This document shows positions 17,517 through 25,942 of a stretch of 64,000 bases of DNA, in pieces (positions within the stretch are counted from its first letter, which is position 1; the number at the start of each line of letters is the position of its first letter). The stretch is from Pristimantibacillus sp052113225 (GTDB lineage Bacteria; Bacillota; Bacilli; Paenibacillales; Paenibacillaceae), in assembly GCF_052113225.1 (NCBI RefSeq), contig NZ_JBFRCT010000011.1, positions 1-64,000 on the forward strand, written 5' to 3'. The notes below the pieces were generated by a model, which saw nothing but the letters and a program-made list of their open reading frames with translations, was not told the origin of the DNA and searched no databases. A program made the position numbers and the translations under genes.

Positions 17517-19520
17517 CTATCCAAGCTCCGCACGAAGCTCAAGCACCGCATCACGCAGCTCTGCTGCTCTCTCGAACTGCAGGTTCTTCGCCGCATCCTT
17601 CATCTCTGCTTCCAGCCTTTGCAGCAAAGCTTGGCGATCCTTCTTCGACATCTTCGCTGAGCCTACGCCCGTCAAGTATTCCGACTTCTCCTCGGCTACT
17701 TTCGTCGCCTTAATATCATCATGAACCTTCTTACGAATCGTCTGCGGCGTTATGCCATGCTTCTCGTTATATGCAATCTGGATCGTCCGGCGGCGCTCCG
17801 TCTCCTTAAGTGCCTTATCCATGGAATCCGTAATCTTATCTCCGTACATGATAACTCGGCCTTCACTGTTACGCGCAGCACGCCCAATCGTCTGGATCAG
17901 CGAGCGTTCAGAGCGAAGGAAGCCTTCTTTATCAGCATCCAGGATCGAGACAAGCGATACTTCTGGTAAATCGAGACCTTCCCTCAGCAAGTTAATACCC
18001 ACCAGCACATGGAACGTACCAAGGCGCAAATCACGCAGAATCGCAATCCGTTCCAGTGTCTTGATATCAGAGTGCAGATAACGCACTTTAATGCCAATCT
18101 CTTTGAAATAATCCGTTAGATCCTCAGCCATCTTCTTCGTCAGCGTTGTGACAAGAACACGTTCATCTTTGGCGATTCTGTCGCGGATCTCGACTAACAA
18201 ATCATCGATTTGCCCTTTCGTCGGGCGTACCTCAATTATCGGATCAAGCAAACCTGTCGGACGTATAATCTGTTCAATCATCGTCGGGCATTGCTCCAGC
18301 TCATAAGGTCCCGGTGTAGCCGATACATAAATTTGTTGTTTGGATTTCTCCTCGAATTCCTCGAAGCGCAGCGGCCGGTTATCCAGCGCCGACGGCAAGC
18401 GGAAGCCGTGATTCACAAGCATTTCCTTCCGCGCTCGGTCACCATTGTACATCGCCCGGATCTGCGGCAGGGTTACGTGGGATTCGTCAATAACGATCAG
18501 CATATCTTCCGGAAAATAATCCATCAGCGTATACGGCGTAGCTCCACGTTCCCGGAATGTCAGAGGTCCAGAATAGTTCTCGATGCCAGAGCAGAAGCCC
18601 ATCTCCGCCATCATCTCAAGATCATAACGGGTTCGCTGCTCCAAACGCTGCGCTTCGAGCAATTTTCCATTCTCCCGCAGCTCTGCAAGACGCTCCTCCA
18701 GCTCACGCTCGATATTGCCAAGCGCAACCTTCATTGTCTCTTCATGGGTAACGAAGTGAGAAGCCGGGAATATGGCCACATGTTCGCGTTCGCTTACGAT
18801 CTCGCCAGTAAGCACGTCGATCTCCGTAATCCGTTCAATCTCATCGCCAAACAGCTCGACCCGAATCGCCCGTTCATTATTGGCAACCGGGAAAATCTCT
18901 ACTATATCACCACGTACGCGGAACGTACCGCGGATAAAGTTAATATCATTGCGCTGGTACTGAATATCAACCAGCTTATGAAGAATTGTATCCCTAGGCT
19001 TCTCCATACCTACCCGCAGCGACAGAACTAAACTGCCGTATTCGGAAGGCGAACCGAGACCATAAATACAGGATACACTCGCTACAATAATGACGTCCCT
19101 GCGTTCGAACAAAGAACTGGTCGCGGAGTGGCGCAGCTTGTCGATCTCATCATTAATGCTGGAATCCTTCTCGATATAGGTATCTGTAGACGGGATATAA
19201 GCCTCAGGCTGAAAATAATCATAATAGCTGACAAAGTAACTTACCGCATTGTCCGGGAAAAACTGCTTAAACTCGCTGCACAGCTGTGCCGCGAGCGTCT
19301 TGTTGTGTGCAATGACCAGCGTCGGCCGGTTAAGCTCCGCAATCATATTCGCAATCGTGTAGGTCTTGCCCGTACCTGTCGCACCAAGCAAGGTCTGCTT
19401 GGCTTCACCGTTCTTCACACCTTCAACAAGTTTTCTGATCGCTCCCGGTTGATCGCCCTGCGGCGTGTAGTCGGACTTTAATTGAAATAATTGCTCTGAA
19501 ATCTCACTCACTTGCGCCAT
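17517..19520 (-). CDS. uvrB: Excinuclease ABC subunit B
   Basis: Receives damaged DNA from UvrA and recruits UvrC. 667 aa with Walker A GATGTGKTYT (about 45-54), the beta-hairpin YYDYFQPEAYIP that inserts at lesions, helicase motif DESHV, motif VI region QTIGRAARN, and the C-terminal UVR motif (about 630-665, ALLQRLEAEMKDAAKNLQFE) that binds UvrC. First gene of the uvrBA operon; its promoter carries a LexA box. Confidence 0.98.
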   Translation of the reverse strand: MAQVSEISEQLFQLKSDYTPQGDQPGAIRKLVEGVKNGEAKQTLLGATGTGKTYTIANMIAELNRPTLVIAHNKTLAAQLCSEFKQFFPDNAVSYFVSYYDYFQPEAYIPSTDTYIEKDSSINDEIDKLRHSATSSLFERRDVIIVASVSCIYGLGSPSEYGSLVLSLRVGMEKPRDTILHKLVDIQYQRNDINFIRGTFRVRGDIVEIFPVANNERAIRVELFGDEIERITEIDVLTGEIVSEREHVAIFPASHFVTHEETMKVALGNIERELEERLAELRENGKLLEAQRLEQRTRYDLEMMAEMGFCSGIENYSGPLTFRERGATPYTLMDYFPEDMLIVIDESHVTLPQIRAMYNGDRARKEMLVNHGFRLPSALDNRPLRFEEFEEKSKQQIYVSATPGPYELEQCPTMIEQIIRPTGLLDPIIEVRPTKGQIDDLLVEIRDRIAKDERVLVTTLTKKMAEDLTDYFKEIGIKVRYLHSDIKTLERIAILRDLRLGTFHVLVGINLLREGLDLPEVSLVSILDADKEGFLRSERSLIQTIGRAARNSEGRVIMYGDKITDSMDKALKETERRRTIQIAYNEKHGITPQTIRKKVHDDIKATKVAEEKSEYLTGVGSAKMSKKDRQALLQRLEAEMKDAAKNLQFERAAELRDAVLELRAELG

Positions 19521-19587
19521 CCACCCCGTTTCCCTTACTCATCAATCATTATAGTCAAAATTCTTATATAAAAGAATATAGCATATC

Positions 19588-19601
19588 CGAATGTGTGTTC
19601 C
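19588..19601. promoter_or_regulatory. LexA (SOS) box upstream of uvrBA
   Basis: CGAATGTGTGTTCC agrees with the Bacillus LexA/DinR consensus CGAACRNRYGTTYC at 13 of 14 positions. It sits just downstream of the -10 element (19607-19612), over the expected start of transcription, where bound LexA would block initiation. uvrBA is a known SOS operon in Bacillus. Confidence 0.8.
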
Positions 19602-19606
19602 CCTCT

Positions 19607-19635
19607 ATTATAGACATCTATAACAGCCGTTGCAA
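19607..19635 (-). promoter_or_regulatory. uvrBA promoter (sigma-A)
   Basis: Minus strand: -35 TTGCAA (19630-19635), 17 bp spacer, -10 TATAAT (19607-19612). The -35 hexamer ends exactly where the family 2 repeat element (19635-19735) begins. Confidence 0.7.
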
Positions 19636-19735
19636 CAAGGTGAAACGGCTTCGCCGTCATTCGATGGCGAGGCGCGTTTCATTCCGGAGAATTCTATGCT
19701 CTATTTATAAGATGAAACTTATAAATTCTTAGAAT
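19635..19735 (-). repeat. Double-hairpin element, copy A (family 2)
   Basis: Read on the minus strand: ATTCTAAG...TTTATAAG, loop TTTCAT, CTTATAAA, then TAGAATTCTCCGG, then a second stem-loop opened by TGAAACG and closed by CGTTTCA, ending ACCTTGT. Two related copies lie at 25601-25702 and 59193-59290, in plus orientation. This copy lies between the minJ-like terminator and the uvrB promoter. No coding potential. Confidence 0.8.
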
Positions 19736-19744
19736 TGCATAAAA

Positions 19745-19788
19745 TCGAAGGGCTTTCCCTAAGCACTCGCTTAGGAAAAGCCCCTTAT
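19745..19788 (-). terminator. Terminator of the minJ-like gene
   Basis: Strong hairpin, left arm 19748-19764 (AAGGGCTTTCCCTAAGC) with right arm 19769-19786. On the minus strand CGATTTTAT follows. It begins a few bases after the stop at 19795. Confidence 0.75.
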
Positions 19789-19794
19789 CATCAT

Positions 19795-21123
19795 TTAAAC
19801 ATCCAGAGTACCGGAACGTTTCTCATCCTCCGCATAAGCTCTGCCTCGACGGTTCGCCGTCCGCGCCCGGCGCAGCAGATCAAGCAGTGTGGCAGGTTCA
19901 GCAGATGCATAATAGGTCGCTTTCTCATCAGGCGACAGAATAACGCCAAGTTGATGATGCTCGCCTTCATAACGTGCCCGCTGGGCAAATTTGATCTCGC
20001 CATCAGCATTTAACACTTCAAGCTTATACATCGCCGAGCTATTCTGCAGCGATTCATGCAGATCCTCTTTCGAATAGACGCGAGTACCATTCACCTTCGC
20101 AATAATCTCGCCCACATTCAGCTTCATCTCATCGGCTGGTGTTCCTGGCACGATGCCAAGAATACGTAAGCCGCGCTGATCATTCACAAATAACGGACTT
20201 TGCGCAGCTTCTACGAATCGACTGCGCCAAATAATCGCTTCATGCATCAGTAATGCGCATAAGGCTGCAATCGGCAGAAGCGCCGGCTGCCACCATGCAA
20301 GCAGCGCTGCCACCATTAACAGCAGGCTATATCCCATCAGACCTTTCGAGGCATGGCGTGCCTTGGCACGTGGCAGCATCGTACGCGTCATTTCGCTGAA
20401 GCCGATAATCATCGGCAGCGCCACAACGCTCCAGCCCTGCGTCCAATCTCCGCCAAATAAAGGCGTCCATGGCAGGTCAACAACTGATGCTCCACCTGTG
20501 GCCGGCACAAGCAGCAGCATAGGAACCGGCCAGAAGCCCTGCAGCATATATCCGCCAACAAGCTTGCCGCGTTTCCCTTCGAGGAACAGCGGAGTCGCAA
20601 GTTGATCACCTTGCCTGCGAACAAGGAACGCTTCGACCAAATGCAGCAAAGCTACGAGCACGAGAATACCGGGCATATCCAGACTTCCCAGCGAACGCGC
20701 AGCATCGCCGATCCAGCCACCGTTATCCTCAAGCGGAGTAAAGCCAATCACCCACTGCAATAGAGCCATCACGCCAGCCGCATAAGCAAAGCATAAATAA
20801 CGAATCCGGAACAGAAGCAGCACGACCGCTGTTCCCCACAGCCATAATACAGCATCTCCAGTTAAGCTTATGCCGATAAAGGCTGCAGCAATCGAGGCGA
20901 GTACACCTGCAACAAGCCCTGCCAGCATGGCCTTTACTAATAATCGGGGCCAGATATGTAAACGCACAGCGAACATCCGCCGTTCAAGACTCACTTGCCG
21001 TGTGTATTGTAGGATTATAAATAATACCGCAATATAGTAAAAAGGCTGTGCTAGCAAATGTACAAACGCTTGGCCAAACTGTTCTAGTAATGCATTAGCT
21101 TCATCCAATCGCCACACTCCCAT
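19795..21123 (-). CDS. MinJ-like membrane protein with C-terminal PDZ domain
   Basis: 442 aa. The N-terminal 300 residues hold about seven hydrophobic segments. Residues about 315-385 form a PDZ domain (GLRILGIVPGTPADEMKLNVG), followed by a charged tail. Topology, length and position next to ctpB-ftsX-ftsE match B. subtilis MinJ (YvjD), the bridge between DivIVA and MinD that places the division site and affects swarming. Sequence identity in the membrane part cannot be judged here, so the name is based on architecture and synteny. A terminator separates it from ctpB. Confidence 0.7.
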   Translation of the reverse strand: MGVWRLDEANALLEQFGQAFVHLLAQPFYYIAVLFIILQYTRQVSLERRMFAVRLHIWPRLLVKAMLAGLVAGVLASIAAAFIGISLTGDAVLWLWGTAVVLLLFRIRYLCFAYAAGVMALLQWVIGFTPLEDNGGWIGDAARSLGSLDMPGILVLVALLHLVEAFLVRRQGDQLATPLFLEGKRGKLVGGYMLQGFWPVPMLLLVPATGGASVVDLPWTPLFGGDWTQGWSVVALPMIIGFSEMTRTMLPRAKARHASKGLMGYSLLLMVAALLAWWQPALLPIAALCALLMHEAIIWRSRFVEAAQSPLFVNDQRGLRILGIVPGTPADEMKLNVGEIIAKVNGTRVYSKEDLHESLQNSSAMYKLEVLNADGEIKFAQRARYEGEHHQLGVILSPDEKATYYASAEPATLLDLLRRARTANRRGRAYAEDEKRSGTLDV

Positions 21124-21128
21124 TCGAC

Positions 21129-21162
21129 TAAAATAAAAGGCTGACTCTGTTTAGAGTCAACC
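21129..21162 (-). terminator. Terminator after ctpB
   Basis: 9 bp stem GGCTGACTC / GAGTCAACC (21139-21147 with 21154-21162, one G-U pair on the minus strand), followed on the minus strand by TTTTATTTT. It lies between the ctpB stop and the minJ-like start. Confidence 0.78.
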
Positions 21163-21186
21163 TTATAATGATTCGACATTTCCTCT

Positions 21187-22650
21187 TTATTTCCTGCTCA
21201 CTGCTTGGATTGCTTCCAACAGCTGTTTATCGTTATTCTCGTCTTTGATCCACTTCACGACAGCTTGCTCCAGACTGCTTGCTGTCTTAGTATCAATCTG
21301 TCCTGTAGTCGGCAATCCGGCACTTTGCTGGAAGTCTTTCACGGCAAGCTCCGTTGAAGCATTGAAGTAGCCGTCCTCCCGCTGTGTGGAATAACCAAGG
21401 CCCGACAGCATAACCTGTGCATTGCGAATCTGCTCACCAATCATGTCCTTCTTCAGCGTTTCCGTCAAAGTAAGTCTAGCCACGGTATACAGCTTCGGCG
21501 GCAGTACCTCAATCGTTGGCTTGATGCCCTTCTGATGAATCCAATTGCCATCAGGCGTGAGCCATTTTGCAATCGTCATTTTCACCAGACTGCCGTCACC
21601 CAGCGTCTTGTTGTAGCTAACCTGCACCGTACCTTTCCCATAAGAAGTTTCGCCGACCAGAGTCGCTCCTGCCCGCTCCTGCAGCGCACCTGCCAATATC
21701 TCGGACGCGCTCGCACTTCCTTTATTCATCACAACTGCAATCGGATAATCCTTCCCTCCGCCTTGCGAAGTGGTCTTATCCCGATCACCTTCACGATCTT
21801 CAACTTGTACAATGGTCTCGCCCTTCTTGATAAACTGCTGCGCAATCTCGACAACGACCGGCAGGATACCACCCGGATCATTCCGAACGTCAATGACAAG
21901 CCCTTTCATCCCCTGCTTCTCGAGACGGGCAAGCTCCTCTTTGAAGCGATCAGCCGTATTCAAAGAGAACTGACGAATCTCGATGACGCCAGTACCATCA
22001 TTACGAAGATTGGCAAAGACCGTCTCAACATCAATATCGTCTCTTACGAGAATGAGGTCGATAGGCTGCGTATTACCCGAACGCTCGATTTGGAGCTTCG
22101 CTTTTGTTCCTTTAGGACCACGAATTTTGCCAACTGCATCATTCAAGGTAAGACCATCTAATTTCTCGCCGTTTACCGACAACACGATGTCTTTTGCCAA
22201 AAGGCCAGCTTTTTCTGCTGGAGAGCCTTTAATCGGCGCAACAACAACGACCTTGCCTTTCTCAAGCGTTACCTCTGCACCGATGCCGGAGAAAGAGCCT
22301 TCAATGGATTGGGAGAACTGTTTGGCCACATCCTTTTCCATATAAACAGAGTAAGGATCGTCGAGAGATTCCATCATACCTCTGACTGCACCGTCTACCA
22401 GCTCGTTCCGATCAATATCTTTGAAATATTTGGTTTCAATTAACCCTAGAACCGCATTGATTTTCGACTCTTCCTTCGCACTCAGTCCGTTGCGATCACT
22501 TGAGGCAGCCGCAGATACCGAAGTTTGCTTCCCATTTGCCGGCCAAAAAATCTGATCACCTATGGTCAACGTTACGAGCACTGAAGCAACCATCGTCATC
22601 AGTAGAAGGACAAATACGGTTCTTCCTTTAAAATACACGTTCGACACCAC
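21187..22650 (-). CDS. ctpB: Carboxyl-terminal processing protease, S41 family (CtpB)
   Basis: 487 aa: an N-terminal membrane anchor (VFVLLLMTMVASVLVTLTI, 12-30), a PDZ domain (about 110-195) that gates the active site, and an S41 serine protease core with Ser314 in GSASASE and Lys339 in YGKG (25 residues apart, as in B. subtilis CtpB). A C-terminal peptidoglycan-binding domain (about 405-470) follows. CtpB cleaves SpoIVFA during sporulation in Bacillus; related CtpA acts in the envelope. Start GTG. Conserved neighbour of ftsEX. Confidence 0.93.
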   Translation of the reverse strand: MVSNVYFKGRTVFVLLLMTMVASVLVTLTIGDQIFWPANGKQTSVSAAASSDRNGLSAKEESKINAVLGLIETKYFKDIDRNELVDGAVRGMMESLDDPYSVYMEKDVAKQFSQSIEGSFSGIGAEVTLEKGKVVVVAPIKGSPAEKAGLLAKDIVLSVNGEKLDGLTLNDAVGKIRGPKGTKAKLQIERSGNTQPIDLILVRDDIDVETVFANLRNDGTGVIEIRQFSLNTADRFKEELARLEKQGMKGLVIDVRNDPGGILPVVVEIAQQFIKKGETIVQVEDREGDRDKTTSQGGGKDYPIAVVMNKGSASASEILAGALQERAGATLVGETSYGKGTVQVSYNKTLGDGSLVKMTIAKWLTPDGNWIHQKGIKPTIEVLPPKLYTVARLTLTETLKKDMIGEQIRNAQVMLSGLGYSTQREDGYFNASTELAVKDFQQSAGLPTTGQIDTKTASSLEQAVVKWIKDENNDKQLLEAIQAVSRK

Positions 22651-22734
22651 CTTGACCCATCCGATTTTGCGTTAACCTCACTAGTATATGATAAGTTGTC
22701 CATATTTATTTGCAACTTCTTCCTAATGCAGGAG

Positions 22735-22786
22735 AAGGCATACGCGTGAAATAGCGGAAAAGATCCCGCATCCCTCGGTATGCCTT
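22735..22786 (-). terminator. Hairpin after the M23 endopeptidase gene
   Basis: 9 bp stem AAGGCATAC / GTATGCCTT (22735-22743 with 22778-22786) with an inner stem GCGGAAAAGATCCCGC. The T run is poor (TTCTCC on the minus strand), so it may be a weak terminator or an RNA-stability hairpin. Confidence 0.5.
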
Positions 22787-22795
22787 CAATTGCTG

Positions 22796-23968
22796 CTATT
22801 TCAAATAGCTCGACGGATTAACCGCCGTTTGATTTTTCCGAACCTCGAAGTGAAGATGCGGCCCCGTAGAATCGCCGGTACTGCCGACTTCCGCGATTTT
22901 CTGGCCTTTCTTCACCGACTGGCCTTCTTTCACCTTAATACCACCGTTTCGAATATGACCATACAAGGTCCATAATCCGTTACCGTGATCAATAATGACC
23001 GTATTGCCATAGCCGCTCGTCACTCTTGCTACGAGAACAACACCAGACTCAGCTGCGAAAATATCTGTCCCCTGCTTCGCTGCAAAGTCGATGCCGGCAT
23101 GAAGCTTCCTAACACCTGTAATCGGATGGATCCGATAGCCGAAGTTCGAGCTGATCCGATATGTACCGCGGATTGGCATGCCTAGCTTGCCGCCAGTATA
23201 CGGATTTCTGATCGAATTTTTCTTCTTGTTCAGATCCGCGACTTTCTTGGCGAGCGCAATCAGCTGCTTTTCCTGCTCTTCGCTAATGTCCTCAAGTTCT
23301 TGCATCTCTTTGGTGTAGTTTGCAATTAATACTTCCTTCTCTTCTTCCTTCTGGTCCAGCTCCGACTTATACTGTTGAAGCTTCGTGTACATCGTCTTCA
23401 CTTCACCCAAGGCAGATGCGACGTTTGCCTTTTTCTCGGCGACCAACTCTTTATCTTTTTTATGCTGCTCTAGGATACTCCGATCCTGGCTTAAGATAGA
23501 ATGTAAGGAATCAAACCTGTCAATGAAATCAGAGAAGCTTGTTGCGCTGAACAGCACTTCCAGATAAGATACCGCGCCGTTCTCATACATCAGCTTCATT
23601 CGGGATTGCAGAAGCTCGTCCCGGTCTTTCACCTGCTCTTCTGCCTTATCCAGCTCTTTGCCGGCCTTCTGGAGCTCCGCTTCCTTTGTATCCACCTGAT
23701 CTTGTACATAGTTCAGGTTATCGGCAACGTTATCGAGCTGATCATTCAGCTTGAGAATCTCTTGCTGAGCGTCTTCCTTTTTGACGGAAATGTCATTCTT
23801 TTTTGCTTCTGCATTTTTAGCGCTTTGCTGGGCCTGCTCGATTTGCTTCTTGGCCGAAGCAAGATCTTTATTAATTTTATCTAAGGATGATGCGGCATTT
23901 CCGCCAACAGGCTGCAACATAAATACAGTCAACATCGTTATGACGATAAATAGTTTTTTCACTTTCAC
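22796..23968 (-). CDS. Murein hydrolase, EnvC-like M23 endopeptidase with coiled coil
   Basis: About 390 aa: a signal peptide (KLFIVITMLTVFMLQPVGGNA), a long coiled coil (about 30-240, rich in Lys/Glu/Gln), and a LytM/M23 domain with the zinc motifs HAGIDF (near 290) and HLHFEV (near 372). In B. subtilis FtsEX drives the endopeptidase CwlO, and in E. coli it drives EnvC. The position directly after ftsX points to the same mechanical partnership (inference). Start: the GTG at 23968 has AGGTGA 8 bases upstream. The GTG at 23980, which abuts the ftsX stop, has no Shine-Dalgarno. Confidence 0.9.
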   Translation of the reverse strand: MKVKKLFIVITMLTVFMLQPVGGNAASSLDKINKDLASAKKQIEQAQQSAKNAEAKKNDISVKKEDAQQEILKLNDQLDNVADNLNYVQDQVDTKEAELQKAGKELDKAEEQVKDRDELLQSRMKLMYENGAVSYLEVLFSATSFSDFIDRFDSLHSILSQDRSILEQHKKDKELVAEKKANVASALGEVKTMYTKLQQYKSELDQKEEEKEVLIANYTKEMQELEDISEEQEKQLIALAKKVADLNKKKNSIRNPYTGGKLGMPIRGTYRISSNFGYRIHPITGVRKLHAGIDFAAKQGTDIFAAESGVVLVARVTSGYGNTVIIDHGNGLWTLYGHIRNGGIKVKEGQSVKKGQKIAEVGSTGDSTGPHLHFEVRKNQTAVNPSSYLK

Positions 23969-23980
23969 CTGCGCGGTCAC

Positions 23981-24898
23981 CTACACTTTCAAATATTTAC
24001 GTACCGAGATAACACTTCCCCACACCCCAAGCAAGGTGCCAAGGCCAATAAGCAGTGCTGCGATTTTCCAACCACATTCCGCAACAGGAACCAGCTTAAT
24101 CATGAGCAGTCCCAATTCCGCTTCATTCAGATGCACAAGCTCCGAATAAGCGAACAGTACCACTGCCGTTGTAATGCCCGAAGCGACGATACCGATTAAA
24201 GCACCTTCGACAAAAAACGGCCAGCGGATGAATGCATTAGTCGCGCCTACCAGCTTCATAATGCCAATCTCACGGCGTCGAGCCAGAATCGTCATCTTGA
24301 TAGTCGTGGAAATCAGGAACATGGCTGTTACGCCAAGGCCAATGACGACAATAAGGCCGATGTTACGGATCGCATTCGTAATTTTGAACATTTTCTCGAC
24401 GGTGCCTTGTCCGTATTTCACACTCGTAATCGGCTTTGTCTCATCACCATTGTTGAGTGCGGTAATCTGATTCGCCGTCACATTAATGTTCTGTGGATCA
24501 AATACTTCGACCGTGAAGGAATCCGGCAGCGGGTTGCTTTCCTGGTCGTAACCATCCAGCAGCTCATCGCCGTCTTGGCCGAGATTTTTGCGGAGCAGCT
24601 CAAGCCCTTCTTCCTTCGATACAAACTCAACTTTGCTGACATCTGCCAGCTTACGGATTTTGTTCTCCAGCTGATTAGCCTTCTGCTGATCAATATCCGT
24701 CTGCAAGTAAACACGGATTTGAACCTGGCTTTCGATATTGGAAGCCATACTGTTGATGTTCAGAGCCAGAAGCACGAATACACCCAGCAAGAATAGTGAG
24801 AAAAAGATCGAGCTGATCGAGGCGAAGGACATCCATCCGTTCCGGATGATGTTCTTGAAGCCCTCGCGGAAATGACGGAGCAGCGTACTAAGCTTCAT
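23981..24898 (-). CDS. ftsX: Cell division ABC transporter permease FtsX
   Basis: 305 aa membrane protein with four membrane segments: one N-terminal, then an extracellular domain of about 110-170 residues, then three C-terminal segments. The FtsX family region LARRREIGIMKLVGATNAFI is present. With FtsE it transmits ATP hydrolysis to a periplasmic or wall hydrolase. The start is the ATG at 24898, with AGAGGGGAG 7 bases upstream. It overlaps the end of ftsE by 11 bases, so translation is coupled. A longer frame up to 24958 would overlap ftsE further and lacks support. Confidence 0.94.
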   Translation of the reverse strand: MKLSTLLRHFREGFKNIIRNGWMSFASISSIFFSLFLLGVFVLLALNINSMASNIESQVQIRVYLQTDIDQQKANQLENKIRKLADVSKVEFVSKEEGLELLRKNLGQDGDELLDGYDQESNPLPDSFTVEVFDPQNINVTANQITALNNGDETKPITSVKYGQGTVEKMFKITNAIRNIGLIVVIGLGVTAMFLISTTIKMTILARRREIGIMKLVGATNAFIRWPFFVEGALIGIVASGITTAVVLFAYSELVHLNEAELGLLMIKLVPVAECGWKIAALLIGLGTLLGVWGSVISVRKYLKV

Positions 24899-25577
24899 AC
24901 CCGTACTCCCCTCTTGCTTCATCGCGGGCAATGTTGCCGTTCTCGATGGCGATAACACGCTTACGCATCGTGTTCACGATCTCTTTGTTGTGCGTAGCCA
25001 TAACAATGGTTGCGCCGCGGAAGTTAATCTCCTCAAGAAGATTCATAATGCCCCAGGAAGTCTCGGGATCAAGGTTACCGGTTGGCTCATCCGCTACGAT
25101 AACCGTAGGGTTGTTCACGATCGCACGCGCAATGGCAACACGCTGCTGTTCACCACCGGACAGCTGGGCCGGCAGGCTGGAATGTTTATGTTTAAGACCT
25201 ACAAGATCGAGCACTTCCATCGTTCTTTTCTTAATCAGGCGGCGAGGCGCTTCGATTACTTCCATCGCGAAGGCTACATTTTCATACACGGTAAGCTTCG
25301 GAAGCAGTCTGAAGTCTTGGAAAATAACGCCGATATTACGTCTAACGTATGGGATTTTACGTGGCTTTAATTTACCTATATTGAAGCCGTTGACGGAGAT
25401 TTGGCCTTTCGTTGGAACTTCCTCACGGTAGATCAGTTTCATGAAGGTAGATTTACCGGCGCCGGATGGGCCGACGAGGTATACAAATTCGTTGCGATCT
25501 ATGCGGACGGAAACGCCACGCAGTGCGTGAGTACCATCAGTGTACGTCTTCCAAATGTCTTGCATCTCAATCAACAT
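24888..25577 (-). CDS. ftsE: Cell division ATP-binding protein FtsE
   Basis: 229 aa ABC ATPase: Walker A GPSGAGKST, Q-loop FQDFRLL, signature LSGGEQQR, Walker B VIVADEPTGNLD, and switch His in MATHNKEIV. The start at 25577 (MLIEMQDIW) matches FtsE N-termini and has CAGGA 8 bases upstream. An open frame running up to 25676 is only read-through of the family 2 repeat and should not be annotated as protein. First gene of the operon ftsE-ftsX-M23-ctpB. Confidence 0.95.
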   Translation of the reverse strand: MLIEMQDIWKTYTDGTHALRGVSVRIDRNEFVYLVGPSGAGKSTFMKLIYREEVPTKGQISVNGFNIGKLKPRKIPYVRRNIGVIFQDFRLLPKLTVYENVAFAMEVIEAPRRLIKKRTMEVLDLVGLKHKHSSLPAQLSGGEQQRVAIARAIVNNPTVIVADEPTGNLDPETSWGIMNLLEEINFRGATIVMATHNKEIVNTMRKRVIAIENGNIARDEARGEYGYEA

Positions 25578-25600
25578 TATCACATCCTGTTTTTTATCAA

Positions 25601-25702
25601 ACTCTAAGCATTTATAAGTTGTTGTCTTATAAATAGGGCTTAGAATTCTCCGAAATGAACCGCTCCCCGCCAACAAAGGACGGTGGTAGCCATTTCACCT
25701 CA
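25601..25702 (+). repeat. Double-hairpin element, copy B (family 2)
   Basis: Plus-strand order: ACTCTAAG...TTTATAAG, loop TTGTTGT, CTTATAAA, TAGAATTCTCCG, then a second stem-loop (TGAACCGCT...AGCCATTTCA). It begins 24 bases upstream of the ftsE start codon. The remaining part of this gap, 25703-25942, carries the unresolved promoters of ftsE and of the plus-strand VanW gene. Confidence 0.8.
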
Positions 25703-25942
25703 GCCTTACGTATTCGACAGGGATATACGAAATCCTTCACATTGGGTCTTATTTCCTCATTTTTCACAATTCTCATTATAGTTGTAAAGGTTGATTTACC
25801 GCGTTTTCTAGTCTTTTATTCGACAAACAGGCTTTGTCGCCTCATGACGAAAGACCTGTCTGCAAAGCAAATGACAAGTAGGTTTAATCCCTTGCATATA
25901 CATGAAACACTGTCATTTTTAACGGAAAGGGTGGTCTTGAAT

